Positions 24,371 to 33,236 of a DNA stretch of 51,096 nt are shown in pieces. A program made the position numbers and the translations under genes. The DNA is taken from NCBI RefSeq assembly GCF_000710915.1, contig NZ_BAUA01000146.1, positions 1 to 51,096 on the forward strand, written 5' to 3'. Within the stretch, counting starts at the first letter, position 1; the number at the start of each line of letters is the position of its first letter. The DNA is from Nocardia brasiliensis IFM 10847 (GTDB lineage Bacteria > Actinomycetota > Actinomycetes > Mycobacteriales > Mycobacteriaceae). The notes beneath the pieces are model-generated. The model saw only the letters and a list, made by a program, of their open reading frames with translations. It searched no databases and was not told the origin of the DNA.

Positions 24371-25207
24371 ATGACGGTCGAGGCGGTGCCCCATCCCGAG
24401 TCCGGAGCATTGTGGACGGGATCGGTGCCGGCGCCCGCCGCCCGGCCGCCGGTGTCCATGATCGAGCGAATGACGCTGATACTGGACGCTTTCGACGGCT
24501 CTACGCCGACCCTGACCCTGCTCGGGCTGTCCGAGCGCACCGGCCTGCCGCGCTCCACCGTGCATCGCATCCTCGACCAGATGATCCGGTTGCGCTGGCT
24601 CGCGCACGCACCGGGCGGCTACCGGCTCGGCCTGCGCACGCTCGAGCTCGGCGGACTCGCCGCCGACCACAACGAGATTCGGGACGTGGTCAGCCCGTTG
24701 CTGCACGACCTCTGTCAACGCACCGGCATGGGCGGGCATCTCGGTGTGCTGGACGGACGCGAAGTGCTCTACCTGGACAAGGCGGGCGGCCGGTTCGCGG
24801 CGAACGTCCCGACCCGGCTCGGCGGCCGGATGCCCGCGCACAGCACCGCGCTCGGCAAGGCGCTGCTGGCCTCGCTGGAACCGAGCATCGTCGAGACCTC
24901 GTTGCGCGATCGACTACCTCAGCTGACCGCCCGAACCATCTGCGACAGAACCGATCTACATCGCGAGCTCGGCAAGATCCGGCAGCGGCAGGGCGTGGCG
25001 GTCGACAACGAAGAGTCGGTTGCCGGCATCGCCTGTGTCGCCGTCCCGATCCGCGGCCGCGGCGCCGCCGTAGCCGCCCTTTCCCTCTCCGCTCACCTCG
25101 ACGGCGACCGGAAGTCCCTCGACACCACCCGCCTAGCCCGCGTCCTCATCGAAGTAGCCCACGAGGCGGGCCGCTCCCTGTTCCCCCGCCACGCCCGCTG
25201 GCGCTGA
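24371..25207 (+). CDS. IclR-family transcriptional regulator
   Basis: A 278-aa regulator with GAGGTGAG just before the ATG. After a 30-aa leader comes the IclR winged helix (MIERMTLILDAFDG to DQMIRLRWL) and the IclR ligand domain (VSPLLHDLCQRTG, LGGRMPAHSTALGKALLA, VAGIACVAVPIRGRG). No divergent operon partner is obvious other than the tiny gene at 24075-24293, and its downstream neighbour hemC is convergent. Target unknown. Confidence 0.87.
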   Translation: MTVEAVPHPESGALWTGSVPAPAARPPVSMIERMTLILDAFDGSTPTLTLLGLSERTGLPRSTVHRILDQMIRLRWLAHAPGGYRLGLRTLELGGLAADHNEIRDVVSPLLHDLCQRTGMGGHLGVLDGREVLYLDKAGGRFAANVPTRLGGRMPAHSTALGKALLASLEPSIVETSLRDRLPQLTARTICDRTDLHRELGKIRQRQGVAVDNEESVAGIACVAVPIRGRGAAVAALSLSAHLDGDRKSLDTTRLARVLIEVAHEAGRSLFPRHARWR

Positions 25208-25243
25208 GCACCCCGGTACCCGCACCGAGACGGGGCGGGACGG

Positions 25244-26173
25244 TCAGTGCGGGATGGCGTCGATGATGGCTCGGGCGCCCTGGCGGAGCAGGTCGGCGCC
25301 GACGAAGAAGCCGAGGGCTTGCGGGTCTTCGGGGACGCCCCAGTGTTTGGAGTCGAGCCACTGCGCGCCATCGGCGCTGAAAACCTTGCCGTGCAAGGTC
25401 AGTCGGCCGGTGCGATCGGTGGTGGCGTAGCCGGCGATGGGGGAGTTGCAGTGGCCCTGCAGGGCGTGCAGCATCGCGCGCTCGGCGTCGGCCTGGCGAT
25501 GGGTCTCGGCATGATCGAGCTGAGCGCCGAGATCGCGGAGTTGGCTGTCGTCGCTACGGCATTCGAGTGCGATGATGCCCGCGCCGATGGGCGGGCACAT
25601 GGTCTCGAGGTCGAGCGTCTCGGTGATCCGGTGCTGCTGGCCGACCCGATGCAGGCCGGAGACGGCGGCGATCAACACGTCGACGTGTCCCTCTTCGAGA
25701 CGCGCCAGCCGGGTATTGACGTTGCCGCGCAACGGCCGCACCGTCAGATGCGGGTAGTGCAGCAGCAACTGCGCGGTCCGGCGCACCGAGCTGGTGCCGA
25801 CCACGGTCCCCGCGGGCTGCTCGGCGAGCGGGGCGCCGTTGCCGGTGATCACGGCGTCGTGCACGTCGTCGCGCGCCAGGTAACCGGCGAAGGCGAGGCC
25901 CTCGGGCACCGGGATATCGCCGGGGATGTCCTTGAGGCAGTGCACCGCGAGGTCGGCGTCGTCCACGAGCAGCGCGTGGTCGATCTCCTTGACGAAGGCG
26001 CCCTTGCCGCCGAGCTTGGACAGGTCACCCATCCAGCGGTCACCGGCGGTGGTGACCTTGACCAACTCGCTCTGCACGCCGAGCCGGCCGAGTAACTCGG
26101 CGACGTGTTCGGCCTGGGCCAACGCCATGGGGCTGGATCGGGTGGCGATCCGAATAATGCGCGTACGCGACAT
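25244..26173 (-). CDS. hemC: Stand-alone HemC (porphobilinogen deaminase) paralogue
   Basis: A 309-aa hydroxymethylbilane synthase, which joins four porphobilinogens in tetrapyrrole synthesis. ATG at 26173 with AAGGTG upstream. Family motifs: IATRSSPMALAQA, KGAFVKEID, VHCLKDIP with the catalytic Asp, GTSSVRR, LRGNVNTRL and the cofactor-cysteine segment GHCNSPIAGYA. These last two differ from the common VHSMKDVP/GGCQVPIG forms, so this looks like a diverged copy. No hemA, hemD or hemB is adjacent, unlike the main actinobacterial hem operon. It may be a second hemC serving a special purpose, or the only one; the window cannot tell. Confidence 0.88.
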   Translation of the reverse strand: MSRTRIIRIATRSSPMALAQAEHVAELLGRLGVQSELVKVTTAGDRWMGDLSKLGGKGAFVKEIDHALLVDDADLAVHCLKDIPGDIPVPEGLAFAGYLARDDVHDAVITGNGAPLAEQPAGTVVGTSSVRRTAQLLLHYPHLTVRPLRGNVNTRLARLEEGHVDVLIAAVSGLHRVGQQHRITETLDLETMCPPIGAGIIALECRSDDSQLRDLGAQLDHAETHRQADAERAMLHALQGHCNSPIAGYATTDRTGRLTLHGKVFSADGAQWLDSKHWGVPEDPQALGFFVGADLLRQGARAIIDAIPH

Positions 26174-26308
26174 GTTCGGCACCTTACTCCCAGCCGAACT
26201 CCGTTGAGCACCGAGCCTGGCCCGGCGTGACCTGCCACACGTCGGGTCGGATGGCCCCGGTGTGCTGATTATCCGCCCGCGTGACGTTGGCAAGGCGACA
26301 ATAAGGGC

Positions 26309-27448
26309 ATGTACAGCGACGAACATCAGGAGTTCCGGGCCATGGTCCGGCGTTATCTCGAGCAGAAGATCAACCCGCACGTCGACGAGTGGGAACAGAC
26401 GGAGATGATGCCGCTGCACGAGATCTTCGCCGATATGGCCAAGCTCGGCATCCTCGGTCTCGAGTACGACCCGGCCTACGCGGGGCAGGGTGCCGACCAT
26501 TTGTTCACCGTGGTGCTCTGCCAGGAGCTGGGCCGCGTCGCGCACGGCTCGTTCCCGATGGCGCTGGGCGTGCACGTCGCGATGGCGACGCCCTCGTTGC
26601 ACGCGCACGGCAGCGAGGAACTCAAACAGGAGTATCTGGCCCCGGCCATGCGCGGCGAGACCGTCTGCGGTGTCGCGGTCACCGAGGCCGACGCCGGGTC
26701 CGATGTGGCCGGTATCAGAACCCACGCCCGCCGCGACGGCGACGATTGGGTGATCAACGGCTCGAAGATGTTCATCACCAACGCGGTTCAGGCGGACTGG
26801 CTGTGCACGCTGGTGCGCACCTCTCCGGAGGGCGGCTATCGCGGCATGAGTCAGATCATCATCCCGACCGACACGCCGGGCTTCCGCGTCGATCGCAAGC
26901 TGGACAAGCTGGGCATGCGCGCGTCCGACACCGGCCTGCTCACCTTCGAGGATGTGCGAGTTCCGGTGCGCAACACCATCGGTGAGATCGGCCGCGGCTT
27001 CCAGCAGCAGATGTCGCAGTTCGTGATGGAGCGCATGTTCGCCGCGTACAGCGCACCGATCAGCTGTGCCGTGCAATTGGAGTTGACCCGTGACTACGCC
27101 AAGCAGCGCAAGGTTTTCGGACAACCGTTGACGGCCAATCAGTATCTGCAGTACACCTACGCCGAACTCGCGGCGCGAGCGGACATGCTGCGCGTCTACA
27201 CCGAGACCACCGGCCGGTCGTATCGGGACGGCCAGGACGTCACCAGAATGGCGACCATCGCCAAACTGGAGGCAGGGCGACTGTCTCGTCAGGTGGCGGA
27301 CTGGTGCCTTCAGGTACACGGCGGCATGGGCTACATGACGGAGACTTGGACCTCGCGCGCCTTCCGGGACAGCAGGCTGCTGAGCATCGGCGGCGGTGCC
27401 GACGAGGTCATGTTGCGGGTGCTGTCGCTGATGGACGGCTTCGCGTAG
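26309..27448 (+). CDS. Acyl-CoA dehydrogenase (AtuD-like)
   Basis: A 379-aa FAD-dependent acyl-CoA dehydrogenase. AAGGG precedes the ATG. Motifs: VCGVAVTEADAGSDVAG and WVINGSKMFITN for flavin and substrate binding, RKVFGQPL, VHGGMGYMTE, and GGGADEVML where the catalytic Glu region lies. The sequence resembles citronellyl-CoA/branched-chain dehydrogenases such as AtuD more than short-chain enzymes, but the substrate is not proven. Single gene, divergent from hemC with 135 bp between. Confidence 0.88.
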   Translation: MYSDEHQEFRAMVRRYLEQKINPHVDEWEQTEMMPLHEIFADMAKLGILGLEYDPAYAGQGADHLFTVVLCQELGRVAHGSFPMALGVHVAMATPSLHAHGSEELKQEYLAPAMRGETVCGVAVTEADAGSDVAGIRTHARRDGDDWVINGSKMFITNAVQADWLCTLVRTSPEGGYRGMSQIIIPTDTPGFRVDRKLDKLGMRASDTGLLTFEDVRVPVRNTIGEIGRGFQQQMSQFVMERMFAAYSAPISCAVQLELTRDYAKQRKVFGQPLTANQYLQYTYAELAARADMLRVYTETTGRSYRDGQDVTRMATIAKLEAGRLSRQVADWCLQVHGGMGYMTETWTSRAFRDSRLLSIGGGADEVMLRVLSLMDGFA

Positions 27449-27558
27449 CACCGGTGCCGCGAGCGTATTGCGCTGGGGTGCGTGGCATTACGGAGCGGTA
27501 CGCACACCGGATGATTTCCGGCAGGCTGCGGGAGTGTCCAGGAGGATGCTGGGGATTT

Positions 27559-27577
27559 GCTTCACGCTTGCTGAAGC
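27559..27577 (+). terminator. Possible terminator after the acyl-CoA dehydrogenase
   Basis: GCTTCA (27559-27564) pairs with TGAAGC (27572-27577) across a 7-base loop, 110 bp after the dehydrogenase stop. A T-rich stretch follows only about 20 bases later. Weak. The rest of 27449-27691 shows no gene. Confidence 0.3.
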
Positions 27578-27691
27578 GAATGCCTTTCACTGTGTAGATT
27601 TTTCGTTCACCGCGTGCGCGCGCCGTTCGGCTGCTTTCCTATGGACGTCAGGATGGAGAGTCCATGAGCAGGTGAACCGGAGTCGGGAGCG

Positions 27692-28618
27692 ATGCACCGG
27701 ATACCGATCAACCAGCGACACGTCCGTTCGGGGTGGCTGTGGTCCGCGATCGGCCTGGCGGCCATTGCGGGCGTAGCGGTGTGGGTGACCCGGCCCGAGC
27801 CGGTGCACTGCGACGTACCGAATGCGATGGCCCAGTCGGCGACACCGTCGAATCCGTTGACCGCCAACAGTATTTGGCCGTCCACCAGCCCGTTGCCGGA
27901 GTCGCAGCCCGTCGTGTCGGGTGAGGCGCGGTTCTATTCGTTCGGTCCGGGGGTCTCGTGTTCGTACCCCGACCTTCCGCTGGACGGCTTCTTCGTGGGT
28001 ATGTCGACATCGGAGTACGGCACGGCCGATCCGTGCGGGGCCTACCTCGACGTCGAGGGCCCGCGGGGCAGCGTGCGGGTGCAGATCGTCGACCGTTGCC
28101 CGGGATGTGCTCCGGGACAACTGGATTTGAGCACGGCCGCGTTCACCGAGATCGCCGACCTGTCCGACGGAGTCGCGAAGGTTCGGTACCACGTGGTGCG
28201 CAATCCGGAGCCGGTGGCGGAGCTGACCTACGAGGTGAAACCCGATGCCACCGCCGCCTGGTTCGCCATCCTGTTCGGTGGTACCGGGAATCCGTTGCGC
28301 GAGGTCGCGATTCGGCCTGCGACGGGCGGGGCGTGGCAGCCCCTGACCCGCGGCATGGACAACTACTGGACCGTCTCCCGGGCGGGGACGGGTCCGTTCG
28401 CCGCGCGTCTCACCGATATCCACGGCAACCAGGCCGAGATCACCGGCATCACGGTGGAACCGGGGATGCGACCGACCGGTGCGCGTCTCTACCGCGAGTC
28501 ACCGCCCGTGGTCGTGCCGGAGCCGACCGAGCCGCCGGTCGTGTCGCCGACCAGCCTGGCCGCCGCGCCGCCGCCGCAATCATCGTCGAACGCGACCCCG
28601 GCGGGCTGTAAACCGTGA
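27692..28618 (+). CDS. Bacterial expansin (double-psi barrel plus CBM63-like domain)
   Basis: A 308-aa exported protein. A single hydrophobic segment (about 13-33) acts as signal anchor or signal peptide. Residues 74-170 are an RlpA-like double-psi barrel with DPCGAYLDV, the expansin VQIVDRCPGC and QLDLSTAAF, giving the two conserved acidic residues D134 and D145. Residues 172-268 resemble the cellulose-binding second domain, with aromatics AAWF and NYW. A Pro/Ser tail ends in a lone Cys. Expansins loosen cellulose-containing walls without hydrolysis. The spacing of GGGAG to the ATG is short, so the start is likely but not certain. Confidence 0.8.
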   Translation: MHRIPINQRHVRSGWLWSAIGLAAIAGVAVWVTRPEPVHCDVPNAMAQSATPSNPLTANSIWPSTSPLPESQPVVSGEARFYSFGPGVSCSYPDLPLDGFFVGMSTSEYGTADPCGAYLDVEGPRGSVRVQIVDRCPGCAPGQLDLSTAAFTEIADLSDGVAKVRYHVVRNPEPVAELTYEVKPDATAAWFAILFGGTGNPLREVAIRPATGGAWQPLTRGMDNYWTVSRAGTGPFAARLTDIHGNQAEITGITVEPGMRPTGARLYRESPPVVVPEPTEPPVVSPTSLAAAPPPQSSSNATPAGCKP

Positions 28619-28624
28619 CCGTGC

Positions 28625-29359
28625 TCAGTCGCGAATGCTCTTGCGCAACTGGCGGAATCGGTCGTCGGTGAAGACCGGACCGGTGTACAGGGGAGCGTCG
28701 CCTTGGCCGTAGACCCGGATGGTCAGGTGCTGGGTCGCCGCGTACTCCTCGCCGCGCCGGTCACTGCGGAACAGCACGTCCAGAATCTCGTCGGACCGTG
28801 CTCCGGCGGCGCGCAGCCGGTTCATCGTGCGTAGGTACGGCAGCTCGAGATCGGTTGTGGCGGCGAAGGTATGGGCCACGAGATTTACCGGGACCGCGGT
28901 GCCGTCGCGGTCGCGGACCTCCACCCGGGTGACGCCCGGCGCCACCGCCCCGCACAATCCGGCCGGCATCACCCAGCGGATGGCGAACGGGCGCAGCGTG
29001 AAGTCCTCACGGTGTCCGCCCGCGGTGGTGATGCTGAAGAGCGCGAGCTCGCCCTCCCGGAAGACGAAGTCGGCCTCGTCGCCCGAGTCGTGGTAGGCGA
29101 GCAGCCTGCCCTCGGTCGTGCCCGGTGCGATCCGCGCGCCCGGGTGCCAGCCGGAATGCGAAACCTGCAGCACTGGTGCGCCGTTCAGCTCGGCCGCCCG
29201 GTAGGCGCCGGCGAAGCCCTGCAGCGCGGCCAGCCATTGCCGCCGGTGCCGCTCATCGTCGTCCGGCTCGAACCGGGAGAGGCGTTGTTGCTCTCGCCGG
29301 CCGATCGATGTACTGGGCGCCGACCCCCGCCGTCGGCCCCGATCGCACTTTCTCCACAT
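28625..29359 (-). CDS. Hypothetical protein, 244 aa
   Basis: A soluble protein I do not recognise. It has beta-rich segments such as VLQVSHSGWHPGARIAPG, RLLAYHDSGDEADFVFREGELALF, VRDRDGTAVPVNLVAHTF, and an arginine-rich N-terminus. The ATG at 29359 has AGGGAG directly adjacent, too close for a normal ribosome site, so the true start is doubtful; no other common start codon lies within the first 40 codons. It follows the flavoprotein gene after 144 bp on the same strand and converges with the expansin gene with six bases between stops. Confidence 0.6.
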   Translation of the reverse strand: MWRKCDRGRRRGSAPSTSIGRREQQRLSRFEPDDDERHRRQWLAALQGFAGAYRAAELNGAPVLQVSHSGWHPGARIAPGTTEGRLLAYHDSGDEADFVFREGELALFSITTAGGHREDFTLRPFAIRWVMPAGLCGAVAPGVTRVEVRDRDGTAVPVNLVAHTFAATTDLELPYLRTMNRLRAAGARSDEILDVLFRSDRRGEEYAATQHLTIRVYGQGDAPLYTGPVFTDDRFRQLRKSIRD

Positions 29360-29503
29360 CTCCCTGGCCTCGTTTGTCGAACTGTCCCTCGCCGACGAGG
29401 CCCTGCGCCGGGAATCGCTGCCGAAGGCTGCCCGAGCCTACGGGTGCCGTGCGGACCGGACAACCACCGTGACCTGCGGGATGATCTGCCGATTATGCGC
29501 CGA

Positions 29504-31189
29504 TCACCGCAATGTCGCGGCCAATGCCAAACCTGCGGCCCGCCCGGAGAAGATGCAGCCGCCGAGGAAGGTGCCCTCCAGCGCGTTGTAACCGTGCACC
29601 CCGCCGCCGCCGAAACCGGCCACCTCGCCCGCGGCGTAGAGACCGGGAAAAGCGCTGCCGTCCTGCCGGATCACCTGTGAGTCGAGGTTGGTCTGCAAGC
29701 CGCCCAGCGTCTTTCGCGTGAGGATATTCAACCGCACCGCGATGAGCGGGCCCGCGGCGGGGTCGAGGATCCGGTGCGGCTTGGCGACGCGTCCTGCCTT
29801 GTCGCCGAAGTACTGGCGCGCGTTGGTGATCGCCATCAGCTGGCTGTCTTTGGAGTACTTGTTGGTGACGTCGCGGTCCCGCGCGACGATCTGCCGCTCC
29901 AGCGTGTCGTGATCCAGCTGCGGACCGCGGGCGATCTTGTTCATCCCGGCGACCAGCTCCCGCAGCGTGTCCGCGACCACGAAGTCGACGCCGTGCTGCT
30001 TGAACGCTTCGACCGGGCCCGGCGCACCCTTGGCGATGCGGCTCTTGAGGGTGAGTTTGAGGTCCTTGCCGGTGATGTCGGGGTTCTGCTCGGAACCCGA
30101 CAGCGCGAACTCCTTCTCGATGATCGACTGGGTCAGTACGAACCAGGAGTAGTCGTAGCCGGTGGACAGGATCTCCTTCATGGTCGCGTTGGTGTCGTAA
30201 CCCGGGAAACACGGCGCGGGCAAACGCCTTCCGTTCGCGTCGAACCACATCGAGGACGGGCCGGGGATGATCCGGATGGCGTGATCGGGCCAGATCGGAT
30301 CCCAGTTGACGATGCCTTCGGTGTAGTGCCACATGCGATCCCGGTTGACGATGGCGCCGCCGGCCGCCTCGGTGATGCCGAGCATCCGTCCGTCCACGTG
30401 CGCGGGCACGCCGGAGATCATGGTCTCCGGGCATTTGCCGAGCCGCTCGACCGGCCAGTTGCGCCGGATCAACTCGTGATTGTGCCCGATGCCGCCGGAG
30501 GTGACGATCACTGCCTGCGCACGGAACTCGAACTCGCGCACTACGTTTCGAGGCGACGCGTGGCCACGCGCCAAATCGCTGGGCTCCAGCACCCCGCCGC
30601 GGACGCCGACGACCGCGCCGTCCTCGACGATCAACTCGTCGACCCGGTGGCGGAAGCCGAAGCCGACCAGTCCGCGCCGTTCCCCATCGAGCACGGGTTC
30701 GGCGAAGACCCGCACCACCTCCGGCCCGGTGCCCCAGGTGAGATGGAACCGCGGCACCGAGTTGCCGTGCCCGTCCGCGAAACCACCGCCGCGCTCGGCC
30801 CAGCCGATCACGGGGGTGATCCGCAGGCCGAGTTCGTGCAGGTAGTCACGCTTCTCGGTGGCGGCGAAACGGACATAGGCCCGGGCCCACTGCCGTGCCC
30901 ACAGGTCCTCGTCGTCGCGGTCGAAACCGGCCGAGCCGAGCCAATCCTGCAGCGCCAGTTCGTAGGAGTCCTTGATCCCGAGCCGGCGCTGCTCGGGGGT
31001 GTCCACCATGAACAGCCCACCGAGTGACCAGAACGCCTGCCCACCGAGATTGTTGCGGTTCTCCTGATCGAGCACGAGCACCTTGCGGCCCGCCTTGACC
31101 AGCTCGTGCGTCGCGACGAGGCCGGCCAGCCCGGCGCCGACGACGATGACGTCGGCCTGCTGTGCGAATTCGGCGGTGCTGTCGGTCAT
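29504..31189 (-). CDS. FAD-dependent dehydrogenase (fumarate reductase/KstD-like)
   Basis: A 561-aa flavoprotein of the COG3573 FAD-binding dehydrogenase group. GAAGGA lies five bases before ATG 31189; ATG 31195 is too close to it. Motifs: VIVVGAGLAGLVATHEL (FAD glycine loop near residue 14), VLVLDQENRNNLGGQAFWSLGG, VTSGGIGHN and the C-terminal AGEVAGFGGGGVHGYNALEGTFLGGCIFSG. Substrate unknown; relatives are often listed as 3-ketosteroid dehydrogenase-like. It follows the TetR gene directly and is probably cotranscribed with it and controlled by it. Confidence 0.87.
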   Translation of the reverse strand: MTDSTAEFAQQADVIVVGAGLAGLVATHELVKAGRKVLVLDQENRNNLGGQAFWSLGGLFMVDTPEQRRLGIKDSYELALQDWLGSAGFDRDDEDLWARQWARAYVRFAATEKRDYLHELGLRITPVIGWAERGGGFADGHGNSVPRFHLTWGTGPEVVRVFAEPVLDGERRGLVGFGFRHRVDELIVEDGAVVGVRGGVLEPSDLARGHASPRNVVREFEFRAQAVIVTSGGIGHNHELIRRNWPVERLGKCPETMISGVPAHVDGRMLGITEAAGGAIVNRDRMWHYTEGIVNWDPIWPDHAIRIIPGPSSMWFDANGRRLPAPCFPGYDTNATMKEILSTGYDYSWFVLTQSIIEKEFALSGSEQNPDITGKDLKLTLKSRIAKGAPGPVEAFKQHGVDFVVADTLRELVAGMNKIARGPQLDHDTLERQIVARDRDVTNKYSKDSQLMAITNARQYFGDKAGRVAKPHRILDPAAGPLIAVRLNILTRKTLGGLQTNLDSQVIRQDGSAFPGLYAAGEVAGFGGGGVHGYNALEGTFLGGCIFSGRAAGLALAATLR

Positions 31190-31191
31190 CT

Positions 31192-31833
31192 TCATCCTTC
31201 GGTTCCGGTGCTATAGGCCAGCACGACGTGGTAGATGAGCTCGGTGCGCCGCTTGCGCACCGCGCGGCTGCGCGGTTCCATCAGGACCTGCACGCTGGTG
31301 CCGTCGTGCACCGCGACGAGGGCCTGGCCGAGCGCCGCCGGATCGGGGACCGCGCGGCCGATCCGGGCCAGGCCGGCGACGACGGCCGGCATCAGCGCGG
31401 CGCTGATCGCCTCTTCGCGCGCGGCCATCACCCGGCGTAGTTCGGGATGGCGCAGCGCGTGCGCGGTGAACTCCGCGGTGATCCGGTACCAGCCCTCGTC
31501 GATGGGCACCGCGCGTGCCATCCGTTCGATCGCGGTGCGCAGGTCGTCGTCACCGCCGATCAGCATGTCGTCGAGGACGCGCTTGATATCGGCGAGCATG
31601 GCGGCCGACCGCTGTTCCCACATCGCCAGGAACAGTTCGTCGAGCGAGACGAAATTGGAATAGAAGGCGCCGCGGGTGAAGCCGGCGCGTTCGCAGACCC
31701 GTTCCACGGTGGCCTTGCCGAAGCCCTCCTCGCTGAAAGCCTCGTACGCGGCGGTCAGCAGCCGCTCGCGGGTTTCGGCGCGGCGGCGGGTGACCCGGCT
31801 CGTCGCGGTTCCCGGTGGGGTGGACGACGCCAT
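31192..31833 (-). CDS. TetR-family transcriptional regulator
   Basis: A 213-aa repressor-type regulator. GAGGAGGTG precedes ATG 31833. HTH: ETRERLLTAAYEAFSEEGFGKATVERVCERAGFTRGAFYSNF (recognition helix in the last part), then an all-helical ligand domain. It is divergent from adhA, and the gap holds a double TACA-N4-TGTA operator at 31884-31916. Likely controls itself, the flavoprotein downstream and perhaps adhA. Confidence 0.87.
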   Translation of the reverse strand: MASSTPPGTATSRVTRRRAETRERLLTAAYEAFSEEGFGKATVERVCERAGFTRGAFYSNFVSLDELFLAMWEQRSAAMLADIKRVLDDMLIGGDDDLRTAIERMARAVPIDEGWYRITAEFTAHALRHPELRRVMAAREEAISAALMPAVVAGLARIGRAVPDPAALGQALVAVHDGTSVQVLMEPRSRAVRKRRTELIYHVVLAYSTGTEG

Positions 31834-31883
31834 GGGCACCTCCTCGGGCGGGACCGGCCGCGAAGGTTCGAGCCGGTCGGTTG

Positions 31884-31916
31884 GATACAAAACTGTATTC
31901 AATACACAAATGTATC
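31884..31916. promoter_or_regulatory. TetR operator: two ATACA-N4-TGTAT sites in one palindrome
   Basis: Two 14-bp sites, ATACAAAACTGTAT (31885-31898) and ATACACAAATGTAT (31902-31915), each an inverted repeat, are offset by 17 bp. Together they form a 33-bp near-palindrome centred on 31900, with the perfect inner TGTATTCAATACA (31894-31906). Located 51 bp upstream of the TetR start. Two dimers could bind cooperatively. Confidence 0.8.
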
Positions 31917-32020
31917 AGAACCGGTGCGGCGACAGTCTGAAATCGGTTGAGTAGGGTTTACGCAGCATCGAATTGCCAGTGCGGCTCGGCCAGGTGTCCC
32001 GGGGACGAGGAGAGTTGAGC

Positions 32021-33073
32021 ATGAACGAGGTTGCGCGGTCGGGATCGATGACCGGATGGCGGGTCCGTCGCCCGGGGCCGATCGATGCGGGGCCGCTGGA
32101 TCGGGTGCGCGAACCCGTGCCGGAGCCGCCCGCCGACGAACTGCTGGTGCGGGTGCTGGCCTGCGGCGTCTGCCGGACGGACCTGCACGTCGCCGAGGGG
32201 GATCTGCCCGTGCATCGCGCCGGGGTGGTGCCCGGGCACGAGGTGGTCGGGGAGGTGGTAGCGGTCGGCTCGGCGGTCGGCGCGAGTGCCGACGAGCGTC
32301 GCGCGGACGGCTTCGCCGTGGGCGACCGGGTCGGCATCGCCTGGCTGCGGCACACCTGCGGCGCCTGCAAGTACTGTCTTCGCGGACTCGAAAACCTTTG
32401 TCCCCGTTCGAATTACACGGGCTGGGACGCAGACGGCGGATACGCCGAATATGCCACTGTGCCAGCCGATTACGCGCTGCGCCTGCCGGAGAACTACACC
32501 GACGAGGAAACGGCGCCGCTGCTCTGCGCCGGCATCATCGGCTATCGCTCACTGCAGCGCGCGCAGCTGCCGCCCGGTGGTCGCCTCGGCATCTACGGTT
32601 TCGGCGGCAGCGCGCACATCGCCGCGCAGGTCGCCCTCGCGCGCGGCGCCGAGGTGCATGTGATGACCCGGGATCCGGCCGCGCAGGAGCTGGCGCGCGC
32701 CCTCGGTGCCGCGTCGGCGCAGGGCGCGGCGGATCCGCCTCCGGTGCAACTCGATTCGGCGATCTTGTTCGCGCCGGTGGGCGCGCTGGTGCCGCCTGCG
32801 CTGGCCGCGCTCGACCGGGGCGGCATTCTGGCGATCGCGGGTATTCATCTGAGCGACATCCCGGCGTTGAATTATCAGCGGCATCTGTTCCAGGAGCGGG
32901 AAATTCGCTCGGTCACCGCGAACACCCGGGCCGACGCGCGTGAATTTCTCGCGCTCGCAGGCGAACACCGCATAGAAGTGACCGCCCGTGGGTACTCCCT
33001 GGGCAGGGCAGATCAGGCCCTGGCCGATCTCGCCCACGGACGATTCACTGGCGCAGCGGTTCTCGTTCCGTAG
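32021..33073 (+). CDS. adhA: Zinc-dependent alcohol dehydrogenase AdhA-type
   Basis: A 350-aa medium-chain dehydrogenase very similar in pattern to M. tuberculosis AdhA (Rv1862). GAGGAGAG precedes the ATG. Catalytic zinc ligands C51 (ACGVCRTDLH) and H73-E74 (PGHE); structural zinc cysteines 113, 116, 119 and 127 (TCGACKYC to LCP); NAD loop GIYGFGGSAHIAA. Oxidises primary alcohols or reduces aldehydes; exact substrate unknown. Divergent from the TetR gene and possibly under its control. Confidence 0.9.
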   Translation: MNEVARSGSMTGWRVRRPGPIDAGPLDRVREPVPEPPADELLVRVLACGVCRTDLHVAEGDLPVHRAGVVPGHEVVGEVVAVGSAVGASADERRADGFAVGDRVGIAWLRHTCGACKYCLRGLENLCPRSNYTGWDADGGYAEYATVPADYALRLPENYTDEETAPLLCAGIIGYRSLQRAQLPPGGRLGIYGFGGSAHIAAQVALARGAEVHVMTRDPAAQELARALGAASAQGAADPPPVQLDSAILFAPVGALVPPALAALDRGGILAIAGIHLSDIPALNYQRHLFQEREIRSVTANTRADAREFLALAGEHRIEVTARGYSLGRADQALADLAHGRFTGAAVLVP

Positions 33074-33168
33074 AAAAGATTAGCCAGGACACGATTCGGC
33101 GTTGAGTCCGCATCGTTCGGGTCGACTTCCTTGACGACCTACTCAGCCGTTCTTACCTTCGCAGATAT

Positions 33169-33207
33169 AGCCGAGTGGCACTTGTCGCTGACAAGTGTCA
33201 CTCGGCT
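33169..33207. terminator. Long hairpin between adhA and the cutinase gene
   Basis: An 18-bp stem with one mismatch (33169-33186 with 33190-33207) and a 3-base loop GCT, 96 bp after the adhA stop and 30 bp before the cutinase start. No T-run follows. It may end adhA transcription, or lie in the cutinase leader. Confidence 0.65.
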
Positions 33208-33236
33208 TCTCACAACGGCGTGAGTGGGTGATCACG

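Noticed and set aside
29360..29503. Fragment of a decayed gene between the flavoprotein and the 244-aa gene
   Set aside because: Translations in all frames lack recognisable motifs; kept only as a question about the start of the 244-aa gene.
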